DNA of 33,082 nucleotides, from the NCBI GenBank assembly GCA_024691045.1, contig JAILOC010000162.1, positions 1-33,082 on the forward strand, given 5' to 3'. Made by a program: the position numbers and the translations under genes. Below the pieces are notes generated by a model. The model saw only the letters and a program-made list of their open reading frames with translations. It did not search any database and was not told the DNA's origin. This document shows positions 16,980-24,069 of this stretch, piece after piece (the first letter of the stretch is position 1; every line of letters begins with the position of its first letter). This DNA is from Lachnospiraceae bacterium. GTDB taxonomy: Bacteria > Bacillota_A > Clostridia > Lachnospirales > Lachnospiraceae.

Positions 16980-18359
16980 TTACTCTTCGGCTTTCGCATC
17001 TTCGCTTTCCTTCTCCGGAGCATAGTAGAGATTCTCTTTCAGATACTCTTTGTTTGCCTCGAAATCGACTCCCAGAACCGCCATGGAATCAATGTTTTCG
17101 TTCCACCATGTATTTTCAAGGGGAATGCTTCCGCTCATTCTTTCATATCTCAGCGCAAAAGGAGCCCTGAGAAGGAGCGTGTAGCACTCCGTAAATGAAA
17201 GATTGGTGGTGAGATTGGGGCAGAGCGCTTCGATCAATCCGTTAAAGTCCTTAAAAACGGTTCCGGGGAGCTTTCCTATGATCTCCTCCATAACCTTCCT
17301 CTGGCGCTCGGTACGGCCGAAATCCGTTCCGATATATCTGTTCCTGGAATATGCGAGAGCCTGGGCACCGTTCAGATGCATCATTCCGCCTTCAAGCTGG
17401 TAGATATAATCATATCCGAACTCCTTGCCGCGGAGCTCATTGTATTCGTTAAGATATGCATTCAGCCAGATGACCTCATCGGGCGTAAGCTCAAGATCCA
17501 CTCCCCCGACCGCATCCACTACCCCTGCGAATGCTTCGAAGTTGACCAGGATATATCTGTTTACGGGAATGTCAAAATTCTGCTCGACCGTCTTCATAAG
17601 GAGCTCCGGACCGCCGTAAGCATATGCCGCATTTAGTCTGTTGGAGCCGTAACCCGGTATCTCGACATAGATATCCCTCAGTATCGAGGTCATGAGTACC
17701 TTTCCTGTCTTGGTCGAGATCGAAACAAGAATCATAGCGTCGCTTCGTCCGTCCTCGCCACCGAGCCTCGAATCATTTCCGATCAGAAGGATATTCGTGA
17801 CACCGTCCTGCGAAAGAGGCCTGTCATTAAGATCACCCGCCTCTTCGTAGGTCATGAGAGAGTAAGCCTTCTTTGTCATAAAAAATGAAATGCCGAGCAC
17901 AACGGCAAGCAGTACAAGAAGCGTTACAAATACGGTCCTGATAAACGATTTGAAGGGATTCTTCCTGCGTGGCGCCGTTGCTTTTCTGCGGCCCGCGGGT
18001 GCATTTCCGCGGGGCGCCTGTGCTTTCTCATGGGGTGCAGGCGCTTTTTTACGAGGTTTCTCCCAGCCTTCCGGAATGCTGTAATAAACGGGCTGCGAAG
18101 GCATCCGGGCATATCCCTGACGGGCGGGTCTTCTGTTCTGAGTGGCCGCGCCTGCGGGCCTTTCGTTCTGCGGGGGCCTGCCTGCGGGACTTCCGTTCTG
18201 CAGGGGCCTGCCTGCGGGCCTTCCTCCCGGAGCGGCCGCACGCTGCCTCGGCCTTTCATCATAGTTTATATAATCTTCTTCTCTGTATCTTACAGGACGC
18301 TCCTCAGTCCTGCTTCTTCTGTTTACGACATCTCTGTCATTAATAAATCCGTTACTCAA
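16980..18359 (-). CDS. LytR-CpsA-Psr (LCP) family cell-wall glycopolymer ligase
   Basis: LCP proteins transfer undecaprenyl-linked polymers such as teichoic acids or capsule to peptidoglycan. This 459-residue protein has a disordered Arg/Pro-rich cytosolic region (1-139) with short repeats around RPAGRP and QNxRPA. A membrane helix at about 140-160 and the LCP domain (about 185-345) follow. Signature stretches are TNILLIGNDSRLGGEDGRSD, LMTSILRDIYVEIPGYG, RLNAAYAYGG and AYSRNRYIGTDFGRTERQR, which contain the conserved Asp/Arg residues. Its start codon is TTG at 18359, five bases after the U32 stop, with AAAGG just upstream and no other Met before the helix. It is the last gene of the ireB-rnjA unit. 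Confidence 0.93.
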   Translation of the reverse strand: MSNGFINDRDVVNRRSRTEERPVRYREEDYINYDERPRQRAAAPGGRPAGRPLQNGSPAGRPPQNERPAGAATQNRRPARQGYARMPSQPVYYSIPEGWEKPRKKAPAPHEKAQAPRGNAPAGRRKATAPRRKNPFKSFIRTVFVTLLVLLAVVLGISFFMTKKAYSLMTYEEAGDLNDRPLSQDGVTNILLIGNDSRLGGEDGRSDAMILVSISTKTGKVLMTSILRDIYVEIPGYGSNRLNAAYAYGGPELLMKTVEQNFDIPVNRYILVNFEAFAGVVDAVGGVDLELTPDEVIWLNAYLNEYNELRGKEFGYDYIYQLEGGMMHLNGAQALAYSRNRYIGTDFGRTERQRKVMEEIIGKLPGTVFKDFNGLIEALCPNLTTNLSFTECYTLLLRAPFALRYERMSGSIPLENTWWNENIDSMAVLGVDFEANKEYLKENLYYAPEKESEDAKAEE

Positions 18360-18364
18360 AACCT

Positions 18365-19633
18365 TTAATTCCTCGATCCTAACATTCTCATGACATCCCC
18401 CGGCTCAGGTGCCTGATCCGCCTCACAAGAGATGACCGCTTTTATCATCATGCTCGCATGGGGACAGCTGCTCATCTCATTTCCCTCGGGGTCATACATC
18501 TTAACAGCCTTAGCCTGCAGATTGCTTCCGTCCGGTTTCATGATCTCTATTTCTTCACCGACGGAGAATTTATTCTTCTGCACAAAAGTGACAATAGTGT
18601 CACTGCCGGACCTCTCCGCAGTCTCTATGCTTCCGAGATAGACAGCATTACTCTCATAGGTCCTGCCGTCATAGATCTGACCGCCTTCTCCGGGATTTCC
18701 GTAGAAAAATCCTGTTCCGTAGGGCCTGAACGTGGTCATCGAGATCTGTTCTTTGTACACTTCGATATTCCGCTCATACACGGCGGGATCTTTGAAATAA
18801 TCGTCTATAGCTTTTCTGTATGTCCTTGTAACCGACGCCACATAGAGAGGATTCTTCATACGTCCCTCTATCTTAAGGGAATCTATGCCTGCATTTATCA
18901 TATCCGGAAGATGGTCTATCATGCACAGATCCCTCGAGCTGAACACAAATGTCCCTCTCTCAGTCTCCTCAACGGGCATATACTCTCCCGGCCTTGTCTC
19001 TTCGGTGACATAGTACTTCCATCTGCAGGGATGTGTGCACGCTCCCCTGTTGGAATCCCTGCCGGTCATATAAGCGGACAGAAGACATCTTCCGGAATAT
19101 GAGATACACATTGCCCCGTGAACGAACGCCTCTATCTCCATGTCATCCGGGATATTCTCACGGATCTTGCGGATCTCTTTGAGAGAAAGCTCTCTTCCGA
19201 CCACTATTCTGCGGGCGCCCTGTCTGTACCAGAAATTACAGGTCGCATAGTTTGCGTTGTTGGCCTGTGTCGAGATATGGATCACAGCCTCGGGGAAGTT
19301 TCTGACACAAATGTCATACATCCCGGGATCCGCGATCAGGATCGCATCAGGGGATTCCTTCATATTGCGGAGCTCCGTAAAATACTGTGCAGCCTCATCC
19401 AGGTCGTGATTATGTGCAATGATGTTGGCCGTGACATATACCCTGACGCCTGCTGCATGGGCTTTTTCTATGCAGCGGGACATCTCTTCTACGGAAAAAT
19501 TGCGTGCCTTGGCCCTGAGGGAAAAGAATTCCCCTCCCATATATACCGCATCGGCGCCGTAATGAAGAGCCGCTTCAAATGTATCCGGTCCTCCCGCGGG
19601 AACGAGAAGCTCGGGCTTATTTCTCTTTTCCAT
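18365..19633 (-). CDS. Peptidase U32-family protein, likely tRNA wobble-uridine hydroxylase subunit (TrhP-like)
   Basis: This 422-residue U32 protein starts MEKRNKPELLVPAGGPDTFEAAL and has the family marks YGADAVYMGG, VYVTANIIAHNHD, HISTQANNANY and EAFVHGAMCISYSGRCLLSAY, with the Cys cluster GACTHPCRW. In B. subtilis the matching genes (yrrN/yrrO, trhP1/trhP2) lie after trmR and hydroxylate tRNA U34 using prephenate, giving the substrate for TrmR. The same order here supports that role over proteolysis, though B. subtilis has two subunits and only one is present here. The ATG at 19633 has AGAGGTG upstream; a GTG at 19642 is the alternative. Confidence 0.88.
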   Translation of the reverse strand: MEKRNKPELLVPAGGPDTFEAALHYGADAVYMGGEFFSLRAKARNFSVEEMSRCIEKAHAAGVRVYVTANIIAHNHDLDEAAQYFTELRNMKESPDAILIADPGMYDICVRNFPEAVIHISTQANNANYATCNFWYRQGARRIVVGRELSLKEIRKIRENIPDDMEIEAFVHGAMCISYSGRCLLSAYMTGRDSNRGACTHPCRWKYYVTEETRPGEYMPVEETERGTFVFSSRDLCMIDHLPDMINAGIDSLKIEGRMKNPLYVASVTRTYRKAIDDYFKDPAVYERNIEVYKEQISMTTFRPYGTGFFYGNPGEGGQIYDGRTYESNAVYLGSIETAERSGSDTIVTFVQKNKFSVGEEIEIMKPDGSNLQAKAVKMYDPEGNEMSSCPHASMMIKAVISCEADQAPEPGDVMRMLGSRN

Positions 19634-19644
19634 GCCTGACACCT

Positions 19645-20283
19645 CTAATTCTTCTTCCTGTAGCTTACCGTCACTCCGTCGGCCATGGGCAGAATGGCCG
19701 ATTCCAGATAAGGCGAATCGCTGATCTTTCTGAGATACTCCCTCATTCTCTCATGTATGGTCCTGTCTCTTCGCCTTACGGCATATCTTGATTCTATGAC
19801 ATCCCCGTCCTGCATCACATTGTCGGAGACAAGCATTCCGCCCGGAGTAAGCAGCCTTACAATATCATCGAGAAATGCGATATACTGTCCCTTCGCCGAA
19901 TCAAGAAAGATGAAATCATACTCTCCGTCCTTAAGTGCAGGAAGTATCTGTGCGGCATCGCCCTCTAAAAGCTCTATCTCAGGACCGTGCTCTGCAAAAT
20001 TCTTCCTCGCCTCGGCGAGCCTGGGTTCATAGTTTTCTATGGTTGTGACACGTGCGTCAGGTGCATATTCATGCATAAGCAGTGCCGAAAAGCCGACAGC
20101 AGTGCCGATCTCCAGGATGTTTTTCGGACGCACATATCCCATCAGAAAACGCAGCAGTCCCTGAACGGAACTTCTGATTATCGGGATCCCGTCCTCCAGA
20201 GCCTTCACCCTGATCTTATCAAGGTGATCCGGCAAAGGGAGCTGTGTAAGCTCTATGTATTTTTCCGTGCGTTCTCTGTTCAT
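19645..20283 (-). CDS. SAM-dependent O-methyltransferase, TrmR (YrrM)-like
   Basis: This 212-residue class I methyltransferase of the family 3 (COMT-like) type has a Rossmann fold: the SAM motif NILEIGTAVGFSALLMHEY (about 56-74), an acidic VTTIENYEPR loop, and the metal-binding region DFIFLDSAKGQYIAFLDDIVR with VSDNVMQDGDV. In B. subtilis TrmR methylates 5-hydroxyuridine-34 to 5-methoxyuridine in tRNA. Placement between an mltG-like gene and a U32 gene is the B. subtilis order, so TrmR is the best call. No good SD is seen before the ATG; a 44-base gap holds GC-rich inverted repeats. Confidence 0.85.
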   Translation of the reverse strand: MNRERTEKYIELTQLPLPDHLDKIRVKALEDGIPIIRSSVQGLLRFLMGYVRPKNILEIGTAVGFSALLMHEYAPDARVTTIENYEPRLAEARKNFAEHGPEIELLEGDAAQILPALKDGEYDFIFLDSAKGQYIAFLDDIVRLLTPGGMLVSDNVMQDGDVIESRYAVRRRDRTIHERMREYLRKISDSPYLESAILPMADGVTVSYRKKN

Positions 20284-20295
20284 AAATGCTGTAAA

Positions 20296-20326
20296 GGGCG
20301 CCCTTACCGGACGCCCCCGTTTTTTA
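20296..20326 (+). other. GC-rich hairpin with T-run on the plus strand (trmR leader)
   Basis: In the gap before trmR, AAGGGCGCCCTT (20294-20305) is a perfect palindrome. GGGCG (20296-20300) can also pair with CGCCC (20312-20316), followed by a T6 run on the plus strand, opposite to the genes. It could terminate antisense transcription or fold in the trmR leader. Function is inference. Confidence 0.35.
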
Positions 20327-20327
20327 A

Positions 20328-20840
20328 TTATGGATTTACGGCTTCTGTTTCCCCCGCGCCTTCCGCTTCTTCCAAAGGCTCGGTCACCACACTGTCATCT
20401 TCAACAGCCTGGGCATCCTGAAGGATCGTTTCTTCTTTCTCAGCCTGCTCAAGTTCCTTGGCCTCGGTTATGGAAGCTATCTGCTGGAACATCTCCTCCG
20501 CGGTCTGTTCGGTACTGAATGTATAGGTACCGCCCTTTACCCCCTCACGGTATTCGGATGCGTAATACTGGAGCGCAAAGAGAATGGAATCCCTTGAAAG
20601 TCCCTTGGATTCGAATAGTTCACCAAGCTCTTTGGCACTGAAATCCATGGGGATCTCAACAGTGATTTCCTTGCCGTAACCCTCAGATGCGATGGGTTCT
20701 TCGGTGAAGACCCTGTAACCGAGGTTATAGCATCTTGTCGCACCCTTGATGACAAAATATATGATTATCACCCACATTGCGATCCTGAATACCATATCCA
20801 GAACCGAAAGGGACAAAAACAACGTCTTTTTCCTGCTCAT
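20328..20840 (-). CDS. MltG-like membrane protein lacking the transglycosylase domain
   Basis: This 170-residue protein has one membrane helix at about 14-33 and an extracellular part with a LysM-like stretch (about 60-115, IPMDFSAKELGELFESKGL then GGTYTFSTEQTAEEMFQQI), which resembles the N-terminal part of MltG/YceG. It ends in an acidic, disordered tail (about 120-170). The whole catalytic YceG domain, including its catalytic Glu, is absent; full MltG has about 350 residues. Its position before trmR is where B. subtilis has mltG (yrrL). No remaining fragment is visible downstream, so this seems a short family form rather than a recent frameshift. Confidence 0.7.
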   Translation of the reverse strand: MSRKKTLFLSLSVLDMVFRIAMWVIIIYFVIKGATRCYNLGYRVFTEEPIASEGYGKEITVEIPMDFSAKELGELFESKGLSRDSILFALQYYASEYREGVKGGTYTFSTEQTAEEMFQQIASITEAKELEQAEKEETILQDAQAVEDDSVVTEPLEEAEGAGETEAVNP

Positions 20841-20848
20841 GATCTACC

Positions 20849-21172
20849 TTATTCGAAATCCAGCGCTTCCGTGATCTTGTATGTCATATCCTGCATCATC
20901 CTGCAGAAAGCGAGCTCCGCATCAAAAAATGCATCCGCTCTCGGCTCGGTCGACCTGAATCCGACAATCTCCGTTCTGAATCTGTCATATTCCGCCAGAT
21001 CCATATCTTCGGACTGCTGAAAATTATAATTCCTCTTGCGGAAATCATCAACCCTGCGCTTAAGCTCCGGGTCCTTCCTGAGTTCCTCAAGTGCTTCCCT
21101 GTACTCCGCATATACATCCGTTTCCCTTATGGAAGCGATGAAATTTTGCATGGCTTCTTCGTAAGTATCCAA
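20849..21172 (-). CDS. YlbF/YmcA-family protein
   Basis: This 107-residue all-helical protein of the YlbF/YmcA family has features such as EAMQNFIASIRETDVYAEYR, LRKDPELKRRVDDFRKRNYN and a C-terminal ELAFCRMMQDMTYKITEAL. In B. subtilis, YlbF, YmcA and YaaT form a complex that directs RNase Y mRNA processing and affects competence, sporulation and biofilm. Here it is ten bases after rnjA. Its start codon is TTG at 21172: a TAAGGAG site, overlapping the rnjA stop codon, lies six bases upstream. Confidence 0.85.
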   Translation of the reverse strand: MDTYEEAMQNFIASIRETDVYAEYREALEELRKDPELKRRVDDFRKRNYNFQQSEDMDLAEYDRFRTEIVGFRSTEPRADAFFDAELAFCRMMQDMTYKITEALDFE

Positions 21173-21182
21173 TGCCTTCTCC

Positions 21183-22880
21183 TTATGCTTCCTCGATAAT
21201 GGGAAGTATCATCGGCTTTCTCTTGAGGTTCTTCCAGACAAAATCTCCCATTGCATCCCTTACGGCAGTCTTGATGGTGTTCCAGTCGGCGTCCTCATCA
21301 AGGCATTTTTCAACCGCGGACTGTGCCACGGCGGCCGCTTCGGTAAGAAGATCTTCGGATTCCTTGATATATACGAAGCCTCTCGATACGACATCGGGTC
21401 CCGCTATCAGCTCTCCCTCCGCAGAAATGCACATGCATACGATAATTATACCATCTGCGGCAAGTCTCTGCCTATCGCGAAGAACGACGTTGCCGACATC
21501 ACCGACACCGGATCCGTCAACCAGGATATCGCCAACGGGAACCTTGCCTGTTATCTCAGCGCTTTCCGAGTCAAGCTCAAGAATATCGCCGCTCGACATT
21601 ATCTTGATCCTGTCCTTGGTAAAGCCGAGTTCTTTCGCAATATTCGCCTGGGCCATCAGATGCTTGTATTCTCCGTGTACGGGAACGCTGAATTTGGGCT
21701 GTACAAGGGAGTAGATCAGCTTGATCTCTTCCCGGCACGCGTGTCCCGATACGTGAACATCCTGGAATACGACATTTACACCCTTTTGAAGAAGGGAATT
21801 GATGACTCTCGTGACCGGCTTTTCATTTCCCGGGATTGGATGAGACGAAAAGATTACCGTATCTCCCGCGCCGATCGTGATCTTCCTGTGTGTTCCGTCC
21901 GCCATCCTGGACAGAGCCGCCATACTCTCGCCCTGGCTTCCGGTCGTGATGATGACCTGTCTGTCAGCGGGCAGGTCCTTCATCTCATCAAGCGTAGCCA
22001 GAGTGTTCTCAGGAATATCGATGCGTTCAAGGCGCTGCGCGGTATCAATGATATTGACCATGCTGCGGCCCTCGACCGCAACGCGTCTGCCGAATTTGTA
22101 AGCGGTATTGATAATCTGGCGCACCCTGTCGACGTTCGAAGCGAATGTCGCAACGAATATCCTGGTGTTCTTATTTTCCTCGAAAATATCATCGAAGATG
22201 GGGGCCAGAGTCTTCTCCGATGGGGTAAATCCGGGTCTTTCCGCATTGGTCGAATCGCAAAGGAGTGCGAGCACACCCTTTTTGCCGATCTCAGCGAATC
22301 TCTGAAGATCGATCGAGTCTCCGTATACGGGGGTATAATCAACCTTAAAGTCTCCGGTATGCACAACGCAGCCAACGGGTGAATAGATTGCAAGGGCTGC
22401 GGCATCAACGATACTGTGATTGGTACAGATGAACTCAACCCTGAAAGCTCCGAGGTTAATGGACTGGCCGAATGTCACCACTTTCCGTCTGATGCTCTCC
22501 ATGAGCTTCGTTCCCTGGGCCGCATGCTCCTTGTCATATTCCTCAAACTTATGCTCGATAAGCCCCATGGTCAGCCTGGTCGCATAAACGGGAGCGGGAA
22601 CCTGCGAGAGAACATATGCGATCGAGCCTATATGATCCTCGTGTCCGTGGGTTATGACAAAGCCCTTGAGCTTGTCGTAATTTTCCTTAAGATAAGTTAC
22701 GTCGGGTATTACGAGGTCGATACCCAGCATGTCGTCCTGCGGAAATGCAAGTCCGCAATCCACAACGATAATACTGTCTTCGTATTCGAAGGCAGTGATG
22801 TTCATTCCGATCTGCTCAAGTCCTCCCAGGGGGATTATCTTAAGCTTGGAAGTCGGAATCTCTTTATTATTGTTACTCAA
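21183..22880 (-). CDS. rnj: Ribonuclease J
   Basis: RNase J is a metallo-beta-lactamase/beta-CASP ribonuclease with 5' exo- and endonuclease activity in mRNA decay and rRNA maturation. The 565-residue protein opens with SKLKIIPLGGLEQIGMN. The metal site HxHxDH is THGHEDHIGS (His78, His80, Asp82, His83). Later motifs are NHSIVDAAALAI, GDFKVDYTP, LLCDSTNAERPG, TTGSQGE, SSHPIPGNE, VHVSGHA and PVHGEYKHL. The C-terminal domain covers about 450-565. The start codon is TTG at 22880 with AAAGGA upstream; a 22-bp palindrome abuts and overlaps that site. I cannot tell the J1 form from J2. Confidence 0.96.
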   Translation of the reverse strand: MSNNNKEIPTSKLKIIPLGGLEQIGMNITAFEYEDSIIVVDCGLAFPQDDMLGIDLVIPDVTYLKENYDKLKGFVITHGHEDHIGSIAYVLSQVPAPVYATRLTMGLIEHKFEEYDKEHAAQGTKLMESIRRKVVTFGQSINLGAFRVEFICTNHSIVDAAALAIYSPVGCVVHTGDFKVDYTPVYGDSIDLQRFAEIGKKGVLALLCDSTNAERPGFTPSEKTLAPIFDDIFEENKNTRIFVATFASNVDRVRQIINTAYKFGRRVAVEGRSMVNIIDTAQRLERIDIPENTLATLDEMKDLPADRQVIITTGSQGESMAALSRMADGTHRKITIGAGDTVIFSSHPIPGNEKPVTRVINSLLQKGVNVVFQDVHVSGHACREEIKLIYSLVQPKFSVPVHGEYKHLMAQANIAKELGFTKDRIKIMSSGDILELDSESAEITGKVPVGDILVDGSGVGDVGNVVLRDRQRLAADGIIIVCMCISAEGELIAGPDVVSRGFVYIKESEDLLTEAAAVAQSAVEKCLDEDADWNTIKTAVRDAMGDFVWKNLKRKPMILPIIEEA

Positions 22881-22891
22881 ATATATTGTCC

Positions 22892-22913
22892 TTTCTTTTC
22901 AATTGAAAAGAAA
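22892..22913 (-). promoter_or_regulatory. Perfect 22-bp palindrome touching the rnj ribosome-binding site
   Basis: 22892-22913 is a perfect palindrome with half-site TTTCTTTTCAA. In the mRNA it can form a 9-bp hairpin with an AAUU loop. Its last bases are the first three of the AAAGGA Shine-Dalgarno (22889-22894) of rnj. It lies in the 51-base gap after the DUF1292 gene. It may be a translational control hairpin or a DNA operator; there is no T-run after it, so it is not a terminator. Confidence 0.6.
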
Positions 22914-22931
22914 ACCGTACCCGGCGCTTTC

Positions 22932-23222
22932 TCAATCCTCACGCTCAAGTGAGACATCATCGAGAAGGTCCTCGAAGACCGGTGCCAGGGCGTCGAGCTC
23001 GTCGTCATCAGATACGATCACATATCTGCTCTCCTCTTCGCCCTCTTCGGACATGTCCTTGAGGATAAGAGCCTCTCCGTCGCCTTCCTCGAAATCGGTG
23101 ACAAGGATATAGTCGTGTCCGCCCAGCCTTGTCTGTTCGAGAACGAAGAATTCAACGGGATCTGCTCCTTCAGGTTTGAAGATTATCTTTTCAAGTTTCT
23201 TTTCGTTTTCTTCAGTGTTCAT
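22932..23222 (-). CDS. DUF1292-family acidic protein (YrzB-like)
   Basis: This 96-residue, very acidic protein has the DUF1292 pattern: KIIFKPEGADPVEFFVLEQ, YILVTDF and YVIVSDDDELDALAPVFEDL. The function of the family is not known. Its ATG at 23222 overlaps the end of ruvX by 11 bases. The order ireB-ruvX-DUF1292 is the yrzL-yrrK-yrzB order in B. subtilis and is widespread in Firmicutes. Confidence 0.88.
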   Translation of the reverse strand: MNTEENEKKLEKIIFKPEGADPVEFFVLEQTRLGGHDYILVTDFEEGDGEALILKDMSEEGEEESRYVIVSDDDELDALAPVFEDLLDDVSLERED

Positions 23223-23655
23223 ATGTTTCCCTGTTCATATAGCTCTGCAGAATGAGTTGTGCAGCTATCATATCAACATACTTTTTGTGGTCTGCCTTGG
23301 GAACGCCTGCTTCATCCATGATCTCATCGGCTTCGACCGTGGTAAGCCTTTCGTCCTCCATGATGACGGGAAGTCCCGTCCTTCTTTTTACGGAGTCGGC
23401 AAATTCCTCCGTAAGCCTCACCCTTTCGCCCTCATCCCCGGAAAGCATAAGGGGTTTTCCGATCACTATTGTCCCGACATCGTAGCGCACGACGAGCTCC
23501 TCGATGCGGGCATAGGTCTTACGCAGCTTATTCGGATGCTCCCTGCGGATTATCTCCACAGGCTGCGCTGCAAGAAAAAGCGGGTCGCTGACCGCAACAC
23601 CTACCGTCTTCGACCCGAAATCAAGACCCATTAATCTTTTTCTTTCATTTTCCAT
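23212..23655 (-). CDS. ruvX: RuvX/YqgF-family Holliday-junction resolvase-like nuclease
   Basis: This 147-residue RNase H-fold protein begins with MGLDFGSKTVGVAVSDP, giving the first catalytic Asp (LDFG). The second acidic site is MEDERLTT and the last is in KKYVDMIAAQLILQSYM. YqgF proteins are linked to Holliday-junction resolution and to processing of 16S rRNA ends. It starts ten bases after ireB. No strong Shine-Dalgarno is seen before the ATG at 23655; a Met eight residues later is the alternative. Confidence 0.93.
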   Translation of the reverse strand: MENERKRLMGLDFGSKTVGVAVSDPLFLAAQPVEIIRREHPNKLRKTYARIEELVVRYDVGTIVIGKPLMLSGDEGERVRLTEEFADSVKRRTGLPVIMEDERLTTVEADEIMDEAGVPKADHKKYVDMIAAQLILQSYMNRETYEH

Positions 23656-23665
23656 TAACTAAATA

Positions 23666-23929
23666 TCAGTTCCAGCCCTTGCTGGCAATGTATTCAAGAA
23701 GCAGTTCTTCGACAAGCTCATCACGCTCTGCCTTCATGATCAGGGATCTTGCGCCCTTGTGGCTGGTGATATAGGTGGGGTCTCCGCTCATGATATATCC
23801 GACGATCTGGTTGACCGGATTATAGCCCTTTTCCTGGAGAGCCTCATATACTTCCTCGAGAACGGAAGCCGCCCCCGAATCGTCGGTGGGCACCTCGAAA
23901 AACTGTGTCTCGGATATTTCTCTAGCCAT
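23666..23929 (-). CDS. IreB family regulatory phosphoprotein
   Basis: This 87-residue protein (former DUF965/UPF0297) begins [13 protein letters not shown] and contains [20 protein letters not shown] and [18 protein letters not shown], typical of IreB. In Enterococcus, IreB is phosphorylated by the PASTA kinase IreK and affects cephalosporin resistance. A GGGAGGTGA site fits the ATG at 23929 and rules against the in-frame ATG at 23944. It is the first gene of the long unit that runs through rnj to LCP. Confidence 0.93.
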   Translation of the reverse strand: MAREISETQFFEVPTDDSGAASVLEEVYEALQEKGYNPVNQIVGYIMSGDPTYITSHKGARSLIMKAERDELVEELLLEYIASKGWN

Positions 23930-23970
23930 CAGATCACCTCCCATAACCCCTCAAATATATACCTCTTCAG

Positions 23971-23999
23971 ATTTTACCGCATCCATGTGTTATTTTCAA
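23971..23999 (-). promoter_or_regulatory. Sigma-A promoter of the ireB-rnj-LCP unit
   Basis: TTGAAA (minus strand, 23994-23999), a 17-base spacer and TAAAAT (23971-23976), about 40 bases upstream of the ireB start. Short gaps downstream suggest it may drive up to nine genes. Confidence 0.75.
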
Positions 24000-24054
24000 G
24001 TTATGTCGCCCGCATGCGATACGCTTTTTTCATAATATGAATCGGCAAAACTAT

Positions 24055-24062
24055 GTTATAAT
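24055..24062 (+). promoter_or_regulatory. Extended -10 promoter of thiI
   Basis: TG-T-TATAAT (24054-24062) is a perfect extended -10 box, with no good -35. It ends seven bases before the ATG at 24070, so transcription should begin at or next to that start codon. Confidence 0.5.
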
Positions 24063-24069
24063 GACGGAC

